DNA of 64,000 nt from Parus major (Eukaryota; Chordata; Aves; Passeriformes; Paridae). Position 1 is the first letter of the stretch. Each line of letters starts with the position of its first letter. The notes beneath the pieces were generated by a model. That model did no database searches. It was not told where the DNA came from and worked only from the letters and a program-made list of their open reading frames with translations. The DNA is taken from positions 23,482,296 through 23,546,295 of the forward strand of contig NC_031770.1 of NCBI RefSeq assembly GCF_001522545.3, read 5' to 3'. Positions 13,101 through 25,475 of the stretch are shown one piece after another. A program made the position numbers and the translations under genes.

Positions 13101-13553
13101 AGTGCTATCAAACAGAAAACGTGCAGGAAGAATTGCTTTTCCACAGTTGCAGCACAGTCTGGATAGAAAGACTGTGCTAACCCGCTTGGAGTGTTTTGTA
13201 AATTACAGAATCCCACTGGAAATCTCTGTAAACCTTTAACTAAGCTGAAAATGCAGTAAAACTACTGGGTTTTTTTTTTAAAAGGCAATCTGTCTTAACA
13301 TAAAACTTGAAAGTGTCAAATGGCTTTAGCATGGCTCTCTGGTGTTAAAACTATCTGTCATTTTAAAAAAAGTTTGCCCCACCTACGTTTACCACTGCCC
13401 TTATTTGTTACCTCCAAATGTGGGGTGTTGTCCATGTTGATTGTTGAAGACATATGGCTATTAAGTTTCTTTATTTATCCTGATTTTATTTATTACCTTT
13501 TATAGAAGCAGCATATTCAGTCCTTGTATTTTTTTTCTGGATATTGAATTGCC
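13101..13553. other. Unique non-coding stretch
   Basis: Nothing recognisable lies between the CR1 fragment and the A+T tract. Small open frames of about 61 codons at 13054-13239 and 13320-13505 show no motifs. The first overlaps the CR1 fragment and is not a gene. Confidence 0.55.
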
Positions 13554-13671
13554 TTATTTTTAATATAATAATTTTATTAATTATAACATAATTATTATAT
13601 TATATAATAATAAATAATAGATAATATTAATAATTTTAATATAATATTATTTTAATATAATATTTAATATC
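13554..13671. repeat. A+T low-complexity tract
   Basis: Over roughly 118 bases nearly every base is A or T, with one C at 13587 and one G at 13620. The tract is rich in irregular 'taat', 'aata' and 'atta' words rather than one clean unit. It resembles a degenerate AT microsatellite with low melting temperature. Matrix-attachment or nucleosome-excluding roles are possible for such tracts, but nothing here shows them. Confidence 0.85.
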
Positions 13672-16260
13672 TATTGATTTCTCTTGTCTCAGGACCTCAG
13701 TAATGAGGTCCTTGGCCTCATATGCTCTTTTTTGGCTCTAGCATACAGGTAGTGGGTTTTCAATCTAGAAAGCAATTTACTGCACAAACTCTTAGAAAGT
13801 GTTAGGCTGGACAGTAGCTGTGTTGATTGCTATATTTTGTTCTCAGTGAGTATCTACCTAATATTTGAATTTAAATGCTTCTACTATACTCACAAAGATC
13901 TCCCATCTTCCACCAAGTGTCACCAGTTATTATGATTTTACTCACACTCAAATGCACTTTTTTTTTTTGCCACACCTCTGGTGCAACTGTATCAAGGCTG
14001 AGAAAAGGAATTTCGCCTAAGGATTCAGCACAACACTGTCTATGTGTGGACCAAGAAAATCAAAAAGTGAGTAGCAGTAAGCAATCTATTAAGGTATTAT
14101 ATATGTATCTATATGCCTTCATATATTTGCTTGTCACTCAAATGGAGACATAAGCCCTACCTGGCATTACTCAGTTATAACACTGAAATACTTAACCACC
14201 AAGCATCAGGAAAACTGAAGTGCTAAGAATATAATTCAGGAATCATTATCTGCCCACTGCTTCAAATCATGTGATGCATGACTACAAAAAAAAATTTACA
14301 TTCTTACAGTACTTTAAAATAGTTTTATAAAATAAAATTTATATGCAGTTCCTGCTAGCCCCAAATTGCAGGTCACTGACTTCTTAACCGAGATTTGTGG
14401 CGTAGAGGTACCATTAGTACTGAAATTGTTCCATTGTAATTGGACTTGACAGCTGAGTACAGGACAAAAAAGCTCATTTCCATGAAGGCCCTGGAGGAGC
14501 ATTTTCAAAACTTCCTATTATTCCAAACGCTACCTGTTTTATTAGGCTTCTCAGTATTAAGCTGAAATGTCACACAGTTTCGAGCACAGGTCAGAGGATT
14601 ATTGAATACAGCAGCAGCACTTTAAAAAACAAGTTATGTCTTTTGCCCTGTTAACTACACTTTTTCTGACACATGACATTTGAATATTTATTTCTGTCTG
14701 CTTCAGCAAGGGAAGGATGACCTAGTAGAGCCCTTGAGTCCCTTTAAAATACATTTCTTTTAATGTTTCACTGCCAGGATGCTATAAAAGAAATGTGCTT
14801 TGAGAGAAACTAATTAAGCTAAGACATATTGTATGATATCCCAAACTGATTGGGTTTGTTTGTTCTTGGGCTTTCAGTCCGTAAAATTTCCTACTTCAAT
14901 CTGAATCAAGATGGCATCTTGGTGAAAACGACAAAGTAAATATACCCATATTCTTGTTCATTTACAGTACCTAAAGATTTGGCAGTCATATTACTTTGCT
15001 CCTTTTTATGTCCTGCAGCAGAAGACTATGTTCATGAACCTGGGAAATTGTGGTTTTGCCATATCCCTTTTGTGCTTTTACTGTGACAGATAGCTTTCCC
15101 CGAGAGGGAGCATGAGGGGTGGTGGGAGGACAGCAGAGCTGCACTAAGTGATGAACACGCACAGAGAGCTGGTAAAAGAAACCCATTTTGCTTGCGTGAC
15201 AGAAGAGGTGGGATGTGCCCTAGGGAAGCAGATTTTTGGATGAAAGTTGCTGAACTTTTCCTCTGATGCTGAGAAGTGAGCACTTTGCATAATGGCTACT
15301 CTGAGAAATTTACCCTGGGGCTCCTTGGACAGCTGCTGACTACAACAAACGGAGAGGGATTTTTTTGTTCCCTTGCCATGTGAAGCAAGTTTTCACTAAA
15401 TGAGGCTTTTCTGAAGATGCCCAGCACACCTTGCTCATCTCTTGGATGGATTTACTGAGGAGGAAGGGATCATGGCCTCCCTCACATCCTTGCTTGATGC
15501 ACTCACAGCCTCCTTGCAGTGGAAGGGAATAGCAGCTTCCTTGGGACTGCTAAAGAGCACAGTGGCACATCTGAGGGCTGTTGACTCATTACCCCAGTCC
15601 ACATTAATACCTGGGATGTGCCCACCTTCTCAAGGAGAATGCCTTGAGTTGCTCCTACCAGCCTGCACAGGCTTATGTCTTTGTTCACTGTAAATATTTC
15701 CTGGCAGCTAGTTAAGGTGCCTTCATACTGACACCACTAAACCTGTAGCTGTGATTCCAGACCCACGCTGGGGACACAGCTCCAGTGATCTCAGCAGGGC
15801 TCTGCACATTTAACCAGCCTATGAACTCATTGTCTCCATGCAAATCCTGTGAGCAGGTAAGCTCCAGAAGGGTTAAATATTTATAGGAATAGTACCTCGC
15901 TGTGAATCTTGAAGGAGCAAGCCCCCTTTGGTCTATAACTCCTGAGAAGTTATGACTGTCTCTCTCTCTCAGCATGAATAACCCTTGAAGGCTCTTGAGG
16001 TACTGATGAAAAAAGTGTTATGGAGATTTCAGACTTAAACTCATATAGCTCCTATGTCATAAGAGCAATTTTATCATTTTATACCAGGCCTGCTTCAGTC
16101 TTCACCATCTGTAGTTCTGGTCCAGCAAAAACTAATAAAGAAAATTCTATCAGTACCCTTGTTCATTTATAACAACTGGTTTTCAGACCCAAACTGGCCA
16201 CTTATGTGCTTTTATTTGAAGACATATTAAAAATCACATTGGGCACATAGAGGACCAATA
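13672..16260. other. Unique non-coding stretch
   Basis: No gene or transposon is recognised. The longest open frames are 92 codons (13875-14153, plus) and 87 codons (15712-15975, minus), without motifs. The part at 15440-15700 is a little less AT-rich and has overlapping short open frames on both strands. I could not match either to a protein. Confidence 0.6.
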
Positions 16261-16360
16261 GATGTATATACATATATATGTGTATATGAAGAGATATATA
16301 TCTATATCTTATATATATATTATATCTTATATATCTATGTCTTCATATATGTATATATTA
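16261..16360. repeat. TA-rich repeat with inverted-repeat arms
   Basis: Alternating TA-rich sequence fills this interval. Two non-TA blocks break it in inverted orientation: 'tatatgaagagatatatat' at 16283-16301 and 'atatatctatgtcttcata' at 16330-16348. The arms are near reverse complements, with mismatches around the 'gaagaga'/'tgtcttc' core, and are separated by about 28 bases of TA repeat. Such a structure can extrude as a cruciform. It most likely arose by microsatellite expansion. Confidence 0.85.
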
Positions 16361-17715
16361 AGATACTATAGCCTTATCTGCTTAGCTACATAGGTTTTGG
16401 ATTGGATTAAATAGAGAGATGAGTACAGAAGGGTAAAAAATAATTGAAAGGAGAACTGAGGATTCATAAGGAAAACCAATGAAATTATTTTGGAATGGAT
16501 TTTAAGACTGGGAAGTGCATGCTTTTTGCATGGTAGTTTTGCTCTTAAGTTCAACATGCTCTACTGAGCCCCAAAGGATGATTGTAGACAACTCTGAGTA
16601 AGTCCAGCTGTAAGAGTGCCAGGTAAAACAAGGCTCTGGATACCATTTGTCATTGTATATCTCAGAACAAATTGATATCAAGAAAATACTTTGACAACAG
16701 TACTTACAAGGGTGCAATACAAATAACAGAAAACTTTAAAAGCTGATACAAGAAGACAGCTGCAAAATGTCATATGAAAAATCCACAGAGAAACAGAGAG
16801 ATGAAAACAGACAAGATACATGATACCTTGCTCTTGGCTGGGAATCCAAACATCATCTGCTCAGCCATAATCAACATCAGTCTGCTACCTGATCTTGACT
16901 CCCCACACACCCATAAGAGAGAAATTAAGAAGTGCTGAGACTCTGGATAGCTAGAGCTGCTCAGATGTGTTTGGGGGGAAAAAAACAGAAGAGATAGTAT
17001 GATGTTCTGAATTGTTTATTTTATGACCAATGTACAATATTTCCTCCTGCCAAATCTAAAACAACATTGGGATGCTAAAAAACCCCACAAAACTCAACCC
17101 CAGGTCCAACAGTTTTGTGTGCCTTAGTCTTCCTGCGTAACCAGGGGCTGGAGGATATTGTATAATTAACAGCTCACTCTCACAGTGAAGTTAACTCAGC
17201 AAGTAAAATAGTCAATGTGTGTCAGCTGAGCTGTGGCAATTGTTCATTCATGTGCTTGACACATAAAATACCAGGTAATGTTATTTAACTCTCTTTCATT
17301 ACATCAAATTACTCCCAGTGTGCAGTGGGTTAGGAGTGCACATTGGAAGGGTTTCACTGCTCTAAATTTAGATCTCTCTGTCAGGGAGGTCTGTGTCTGA
17401 GCTGGTTGTCTAAGTTCATACTAAAGTCAGTGGAAAGAAACAGGTGCATCTGCAGTGCCCTTGGCCTTCTCTCCGGGTAGCTGTGCAAAACTGTGTGTGA
17501 GTCCTGCTGCACTGAGACAAAACAGCACCTACATGATTAGCTCAGGTGTTACTCTCTGAGGTTAAGTGGCACTAGTGTTTGGAGACCTAACACATCTTAC
17601 TTGATGGGTGATCATCAATTTGAGCAGGAAAATATACCAATTCATCTGGTATAATCTTTCACTGATCATAGCAAAAAGAAATTCAGTTTTTATTATCAGT
17701 AAGAAAAATCTTAAT
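16361..17715. other. Unique non-coding stretch up to LTR insertion site
   Basis: No gene is recognised and open frames stay near or below 71 codons. A short segment near 17410-17450 ('aaagtcagtggaaag') faintly recalls old amniote repeats but is too short to call. The last five bases (17711-17715, 'ttaat') are the left target-site duplication of the LTR that follows. Confidence 0.6.
17711..17715. repeat. Left target-site duplication of solo LTR
   Basis: The 5-mer 'ttaat' directly precedes the LTR's terminal TG and is repeated exactly at 18365-18369, directly after its terminal CA. Confidence 0.85.
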
Positions 17716-18364
17716 TGTTCTAGTTTAGGGCAAATTTGGGAGAAAAACTCCAAATGGGGGTTCCCCCAGGAAAACAAAATTCAAATGACCCCTCCCCCTA
17801 ACTGGTCCAGGATAAAAAAAAAAATTTCCTTGGAGAGAAGTGGAAAAAGCTGTTTATTTAACAGAAATTGAATAATATTAAATAATAAAACCGCTCGCTG
17901 TTCAATGGGATGGCAAATCCATGAAGAAAAGTCTTTTTCATGTGGTGTAGCTGGGCTCACTCAGGTTCTTATCAGTCCCTCCGGCGCTGGAAAGTGCCGA
18001 GGCCCAGGCCCCGGTGGGCCACAGGCCTGAGCTCCCGGGGTTTGGCTGGGTGTTCAGTCCAGAGCAGGCTTGCATAGATCCAAGAAAAAGGGAAAAAAAA
18101 AAAAGGTCCAGGGAACTCCTCTGCCTCAGCTAGCTAAAACTAACTAAAAGCCAGAGAGAAGCTCTGTCCCGCTGTCTGTCCGTGCTGCAGACACCACAGT
18201 CCAGGAGCAGGATGCGGGGCAGTCAGTGTTTTTCCTTAACACAAACTGCACGCTTCTTCCCCCCTTCTTTAAGACTTCAGAGCCAGTCTTAAAGGTGCAG
18301 AACTTAATATATAACATAAACCAGATGACTGGGGATACCAGTATCATAAAGTCACCCCAGGACA
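17716..18364 (-). mobile_element. Solo LTR of an endogenous retrovirus, ERVL-like
   Basis: The element is 649 bp, begins with TG (17716) and ends with CA (18364), and is flanked on both sides by the 5-bp repeat 'ttaat'. Read on the minus strand, it starts 'tgtcctggggtgac' and ends 'gccctaaactagaaca', which I associate with avian and especially passerine LTRs. A minus-strand AATAAA polyadenylation signal lies at 17853-17858. The middle (about 17890-18260) is GC- and CpG-rich against AT-rich, CpG-poor flanks, with several intact CpGs at 17975-18045 and 18165-18250. A 5-bp duplication fits ERVL or gamma-type integrases better than the 6 bp usual for ERVK. No internal viral genes or primer-binding site adjoin it, so it is a solo LTR left by recombination between two LTRs. 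Class assignment is inference; LTR identity and boundaries are well supported. Confidence 0.88.
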
Positions 18365-18369
18365 TTAAT
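18365..18369. repeat. Right target-site duplication of solo LTR
   Basis: 'ttaat' immediately follows the LTR's terminal CA and is identical to 17711-17715. Confidence 0.85.
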
Positions 18370-21300
18370 CTGGGTATTTTCAGGCTTAAGGTGGGGTTTT
18401 TCTAGTTTCCCTAAATCTCTAACTATACAGGCAGGTCACAGAGAACCTGGCCAAATCTCACCTGCTGTATTAACTAGAGCTCTTTGCTTTTAGGTACACA
18501 GCAATTCCTCCCTTTTAATCTCATTACTTCTAATCCTGCAGACACTGGATGTTTTTTTTTATTCTGCAGTTCAAGCAGACTGCCACAGCAATTCAGTGAG
18601 AATGTGAACTCCAGCAGCACTAAAGGAAAAGTACAGCTCCTCATCCGGTATGATGACTCAATATTTTCAACAATTTACTGTCAGAGAAGCATTTACTGTG
18701 GTTTTACTTCATTCTTCCTGAAAGCATGTAAGCCTTCATCCTCTCATGTGGTTTGGCAATTTTGTTCTTGCAGTAAACTTGAAAAATGACAGGAGATTTA
18801 GTTTTATTGTCCTATCCTAAGCACTTTTGCCCAAGAATGTTTCCTATAGGATATGAAGAACCCCTTCTCCAACACCCCATCTCCTCTGCTTTGAGGTGGG
18901 AGTTGGTGGGGAGCTTTGGATAAAAGAGCTTCCCTGAGCTCTGTTTCATGGGTATTTATAAACAGATACCTGAGCATAGTGACAATAAAATCTAGGGCAA
19001 CCTGCAGTTTGCTCTGGGTTGTATGTGATGAGCTAAGTGCTCTTAGATGGACCAGCTAAATCTGCCTTCAATAATGTCATTCCACTTACCTAATCTATCT
19101 CAGTCTCTACCTCATTGCCTTTTGGTGATTCACATCAGTATTACAAATAACTTTTACTGCGATGCGGGTTAAGCATTTGCCACTTTATTACTGTCCCCTG
19201 TTAGGCTTTCCAGTCCAGTCATAGATCCTACCTTGTGCTGGCAAGAGATGGAGTAATAAAAAAACCAACATAATGTGTTCAAGGAATCCTTTTTTCCACA
19301 TGTATCTGTCCTACAGTGTAGCTGCTGAAGCACTTGCTCCAATTCAGCTGGGAAGAGGGAGGAGAGGGAGACAGCCGCTGTACACAGGGTGCAGCCTCAG
19401 GACACAGACAATAAAATTGTCTTGTTTTCCCCTCTAACAATCAACAAACACTGGTGGTGGGGGGGAAAAAGGTCATCCTTATTCCTAATAAAAATGAAGT
19501 TTAAATTCAGGACTGTGATGCTGAAAAATGACAGGTTTAACGAAAAGAGACTGCATGGGAACACAATATTTGTCTTTCTTTCTAAAACTCTGCATTTTCT
19601 CTCAGTGCAACACTTTTAGGGCTTGTCTTTCACAACCTTTGTGGTACTGCCTTCATTTATGGTATCTATTATAGCTAATTAATCACAAGAAAGCTAAACC
19701 TAAGGTCAGTCCCATGCAGACTCAGATTCAGTCAGAGAAACCCTGGTGACTGGTTTGCAGCACATTTTTCTCAGATACCTGTCATACCTCTAGAGTGGTT
19801 GGTTGTACTCTGGCCTTAAAGAAGAATCATGAATGATCCCAGTTTAGTTTCCTCCTCTCAGGACATGCTGTGGCTTTTTTAGAAGCCTCCTATTTTGTAC
19901 AGCCAGATAAAATGAAGGCTATACTTGTCAAGATGAATAACGAGGGATGGGACCACGGGTGCTATTAATCTGATTTATTGCTCTAATATATCAGATAAGA
20001 TCTCAGCCATAGCTCAAAGGTAGTCACGAGTTTCTTCTTCACACAGTAATACATAACATTTTAGTCCAACAGACAGCTGACATGGAGTTTGCTTTTAATT
20101 ACTAACCCATCACCTTTGCTAAGTTTTGACGCACTCTGATCTTCATCTGATAATGTTAGGTAACATACACACACACACATCTCTATTATAACTCTATCTC
20201 TAGTATAACTTCTAAATCCTTAGCCTACTCTATAAATCATACTATTGCATTTCAAAACTCTTTACTATCTTACCCAATATAGTTTCTTACTTAAGGCATA
20301 TTCTTACTTACAACTATAGGAACATAAATTTCTAGTTTTTCTACTTAATGTCTGTGTACCTTTATCATTACATTAACCCAAGCTCCTCCCAAGGCTGCAG
20401 ACTGAACCCTTCAGCATGTGTGGAAGTTTCTATTTTCCCATTTTCCACATACACTGCAAGGCATAAGATTGCAGTCTTGGACTTCAGCAGTGTCAAAACC
20501 TGGCTCCAGATTAGTCCCAGATCAGGCAGTCTTGTGAAATGATAAAATACACCCCTTCTATCCCAGCTGTGTTTTGTAAGTTAAGAGTAAATGTAGTTCA
20601 GGTCTTTGGGAAGAGTTCATCAAATTCCAAAACAATTTACTTGTCAAGTTCACAGGGAATACACCGGGGTGTGTGCAGAAACATTGACACTCCAGATTTC
20701 ACTGCCTGCTTCTGTACGCGCAGGGAAAAATCCCAGAAATTTCACTAGATTTTAGAGTGAGTTGCTTAGGGCTTAGTCTGTGTTTCTTCACCCTCTCTAT
20801 ATGTCTGCAGTGAGGTCAGGCAAACATGCTGGCATTTGCTATTCTTTTTTTTTACTTAATTCCTTTATTGCAGAGAAATTTCCTCTCTCCTCTGTGTTAT
20901 GGCAGACGATGCGATGATGATCCTTGGTGCTTACCAGTGGCTTTAAAGTATTGATGTGTCCTGTCAGGATTAGCACTGGCTTGTTCAAATGTTATTCTCT
21001 CTTGTTTAATACATTCCATTATGCTGCTTTTCAATGCAAAAGAGTACAACTTCATTTGTGGAATACAACATAAAATATGCAGGGTTTGAGACCCAGGCTG
21101 ACTTTTTCCTCTGATCTGAGGGTCTGAGGAGCAAACAGTTTATGACAACTTTGCAGCTCTTCCTTCTTCCAAGATTTGTTAATTAGTTTCATCATTTAAC
21201 ATGAGATGTTTACCGATTATAAATGTAAAAGAGCTTGTTTTCATTTCTGTGTCACATAGTAGGAATCTAACGCTATGGAGTATTTACCAACCATGTTGGT

Positions 21301-24300
21301 CTTTTACAGTTTAATTACAGAAATACGGGGTACTTTCTTGGTTGGAAAAATGGAGAGCAAGAAGGTATTCAAGATGAGGTTGCTTCCTGGTTTTTCAGTT
21401 GTTGCTTTTCTACACAAATAATTCTTCCAGCATTGGTCTCTAACCTAAATTGATTTTTAGAGAGATTTGTTAGCATTACACTTTGGCTCTGCAGATAAGA
21501 CTTTTGGAAAGCGTAGGTTGTGAGTGTAAGAAATGTCTAAAGTGGCTGTGGTAAGCCTGTTTCCATGCCGTCTGAGAGGGTGTTATGTGAGACGCTGGCC
21601 TCAAATATTTGTGCTTGCACAGATGATTGACTTAAAGCCCCAGCACCTGTGATCTCTGCAGTGTTCAATCTATTTGTGCAGCTGTTCCTGTGAGGCAGTT
21701 ACACGCAGTAATTGATTAATTCAGTGGTCCTGCTACGGCACTGGGCTGTTATGAAAGCTGGTGAATTAAATAGAATTTCAGCAGCATGCTTCCTCTCATT
21801 CTGCATGACACTTCTTGGGTACAAGTATTTTGCTGTGGGAGCCCTAATTTTCCAAAATGATTAGAACACCTAAAAACACTGATTTTAAGAGGTAAAAGCA
21901 TCTGTTTTCATCACTTCCCTTACTGAAATCAAATACTCTTTCTATTTCATTTGATGAAGAACTGATGAAGATAATACTCTTAAAAAGAGGACCAGGAGGC
22001 AGAGAGCATGGAGTAAATTGAGTGCAGAATAAGAAACCAAGATACCTTGTCTATATTCCTTATCTGAAAGGAAAACCTAATGTTTGAAATTAAAAGAGGA
22101 TGATAGCATTGAAGCGTTCTCACAGAATTAATACAATGTATTATTTTTAAAGTACTGCTAGAGTTCAAAATAAAAGGTCTTAATTAATCTTATCCCATGT
22201 TGCATAACTTTAAGAGAACAGTCCTTTAATTCACATACATGTAGAATAAAAATAAACTCTCCTACAATACCAGGTTTAAAACAACACTGTCACATAATCT
22301 GTTGAGATTAAAAGGGAAAATAATGCAGTCATGACCATTCCCATTCTGCTGTGCACAATTAAGTTTATTTTTCAGACTAACACTTTTCTAGGAGTACTGC
22401 AGCAAGTGATAATCAAGCTGTGTAAAAAGCACTGCATGAATTATGGATTTTATGTATGAAAGAATTGTATTAATTGTGCTTCCATGAATCTAACACACAC
22501 TGTGAGATGTTTTACATCGGAACCTTCTTGAGAGTTCAGGTTCTCCAGAGTAAGATTTGATTTAGTACTTAAAGAGTTTTATACCTGTTTTATACCCATG
22601 GTAAGTCCCATGAGTTCTGATGGGGTGCCCTTTAGAAATATAAGCAGAAATGAGCCTTATTCTTTCAAAATATTTCTATCTATCTACTTTTGGTGTTTTT
22701 AACACATGCCTGGGTTTTTTTCTCAGTGGCAACAGTTAATTGCAGATACAAATCTTATAATTTGTGTTATTCACTGGGTCCTAGTCCTGCAAAACACTGG
22801 ATGTTAAGTATACAGTGCAGAGGATGGTTATGAACCCAAATATTTTGTTACATCGGTTATTTATAAAGACTTCATAATTTGTATTTGTGATAAGGACACA
22901 TGCCTAGGTAAGGGATTTGCTAAATGATGTTTAGGAGAATCTTCATTCAGATAAATAAAATGTCATGTGTAGGTGTAGATGCAAAACAAGGTCAGTGAAG
23001 TGAGAGACTGAGGTTGTTTTGTAAATCTGGGCTGAGGTACTGAAAGACTGAAGCTCAAGTGCTCACAATTTAAGTGGGAACAGAAGGGAAAATTATTAGA
23101 AACACATATCATTGTGAAATAATAATTAAAAACTGGTGTAAGAGAAATAAAGAAAAGGTGGAATTGCTTTAGATTTTTTAAGCTTTCTCACTTTACAGAA
23201 TGGAGAAAAGACATATATGTTGCTAAAATCTAGCATGTAGTAATATAACTGTGATGACAGCATTCTCCTGTCATGTGTGAGATATGAAACAAAGCCTGTC
23301 AATGTGTGAGGAAACATTTAAATCTTATCCAAGCTCTGTCATAATCATGGACCACAGTCTTTTTCCAGTCTGCTGTTGTAAATCAACACAGTGCATTCTG
23401 ACATGATTTACAGCTATTCTGGGTTTATAAATGGGTGTAATGGGTTTAAAAAAATGATTGCTTGTTTTAGGCTAGTGTTAAGCTACATGCTCTTATGTAG
23501 GTCTTGTCAAAGTGACAAAGGGTAGTCCAGGAAGACATGGAAGATGAGGCCTAATTAAAGGTTCTTGCATTAATTCTTGTCTTTCAGTAAAGCAAAAGTA
23601 GCTCATCAGGAGCCCAAGACTTGAGTTGCATGGTTAAGAATTTCCTGTTAGTTTGTTGCATAAATTCTTGTTGATGTAAGACATGCAAAATTCCTTAATG
23701 CAAAATAAGAACAGGATGGTTTAAAACCTAACAAAGGGAAGTAGATTTCAACATTTTAAATTTAAGTTGCCTTCAATACTAGAAGAAAATATCTATTTTT
23801 CTTTGTCTTATGACGAGTCCTGAACATTTAAAGATAGCTCATTAAGCTTTTTGAATATCAGTGTTACAAAAAAGCAATTCTCACTCTCTTATTTCCGAGT
23901 CAGATTACACTTTGGTCCCATTGAAAATATTTTCTCTATTTTAGGATTTTAAAGTTATAAAGGGGAGCCGTACCCACTCCTTATTTATTAATTTTAAGTG
24001 AAAAGTAGTATTCTCATAAAATCTTATGGATGATGAGCTTAGGTCTTCAAGCCATTGAATACATTTAAGATCCTCATAGAGTTCTGAGTTGGCAGGACTT
24101 ATGACAGATATTTGGTACTGTCTTTGAAAACTATATGTGAAAATCTATAAGAAAAATATAAGTGTATTGAAAACTGTGAGGAAAAAGCCCTGAAAACACG
24201 AAACACAGAGTTTGACTAATAGAGAGCTGCAATATATCTTTTTGCAATTTTGCTTTCTTGCTCTGAGGTCACGCTGAAGTGTTGTTTAGCAAATATTTAC

Positions 24301-25077
24301 CCAACACATTATTGAAAATCTCCAGCTTAATTTCCATAACCTTTGTAGGCATTCTCATAGAACTTTGCTGTCCTTGTGACTAAGTAGGAAATTGCTTTAA
24401 ATTCCATTCTAGCCCCTAACCTTTCCCTGCTGTGAAACAAACTAATTACTCTTTGTTTCACTCTTTACAACCTTGGAGAATAGTTAACCTCAATACCCCT
24501 TTTAAACAACTTTGAGATACATGAGAACTGCTATGTCTACTAACCACCTTGCTACCCTTTATGTACTTACAAATTGATCATTTAACATTTGCTCTGGCAT
24601 CTTCCAGGAAGTGGAGTAAGCTGATATATGATTCCCTGGACTCTTTCTATGCTAAGGGAAGCACAGTGCTTGCCTTTCACCAGCTCTCTCTGACTTCTCA
24701 AGGATAATGATTCAGAGATTTCTTTGACTTTAGGGTATATTTATGCATGCCCCATTGACTTTAATAGAGTCAAATTATCCATTTTCTGCTGTGGCCTTTA
24801 AGTGTTCTGCCCTGCTCTGTACATAAGTGTCCTGTCCTTTTGCTTTAGCATGTGTAGGAATCCAGAAATGGAGAGACATTTCTCTGTCTGTCCTATCCTC
24901 CAAAAAGATATTAATCCTATTTGTCACTGGCAGAAAGGCTTCCAAATATCCCTGGGTAAACCAAGATTTATAAAAAATTAAGTAGAAAGTATTAGAATGT
25001 TTACTATGCCACTGAAGTGAAAAATATAGATTTTAGAGTGTTTAATACATGGAGTAAAGATGGAGGAAAAAAGGTGT
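18370..25077. other. Unique AT-rich non-coding stretch
   Basis: About 6.7 kb without a recognisable gene or transposon. The longest open frame is 101 codons on the plus strand (18484-18789), cysteine- and serine-rich in translation but without a known domain. A short (AC)n run of 13 bases sits at 20167-20179. The rest shows only scattered A/T homopolymers. Confidence 0.6.
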
Positions 25078-25475
25078 GGTTTTTAGCTCTCCTTGTTCCT
25101 TCTTCTCCGTGATTCTGCAGTTTTTAGGAGCACAAAGAATGATTGGTTGAAAGTTAGTCGCAGTTTTAGTTATGTAAGTAGATACAGAAAACTTATTTGT
25201 TAATATATAAAAACAATACACTTCTGTAGTTAATAGGGTAAAAATAGATATAAAGATGAGGTGGCCGCATGGTTCGGGGCCATTTTGTGCCATCAAAGCC
25301 CAAAGTGTGCCAGGTTGTAGTGATTTGAGCTTGTGCAGAAAGTCTGGAGAGACCTGCCAAGTTTTGTGATAACATCCTAATAAACACAAGAAACAAGATC
25401 CTAATGAGCTTTGAAGTTTTCTTCAGACCCAGAGAACTGAGATAAGCGGGACTCCCCGTGAGGGAGTATCCCGAA
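25078..25475 (+). mobile_element. Candidate LTR-like segment of an endogenous retrovirus
   Basis: The order of signals resembles U3-R-U5 on the plus strand. TATA-like words lie at about 25203-25212 and 25249-25256, and an AATAAA signal lies at 25379-25384. A U5-like hairpin follows: 'gggactccc' (25448-25456) opposite 'gggagtatccc' (25462-25472), pairing with a two-base bulge. CpG-containing text such as 'ggccgcatggttcgggg' is unlike the AT-rich flanks. I could not find matching target-site duplications or a convincing pair of TG...CA termini, so the boundaries are guesses and internal viral sequence is not demonstrated. It could instead be unrelated unique sequence with a chance hairpin. Confidence 0.4.

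Noticed and set aside
17562..17871. Short open frames overlapping the LTR end
   Set aside because: They cross the LTR boundary and target-site duplication and include non-coding LTR sequence. They are not genes.
20901..20951. Small open frame beginning Met-Ala-Asp-Asp near 20901
   Set aside because: Only about 15 codons, with no conservation evidence and no regulatory context. Chance start codons are frequent.
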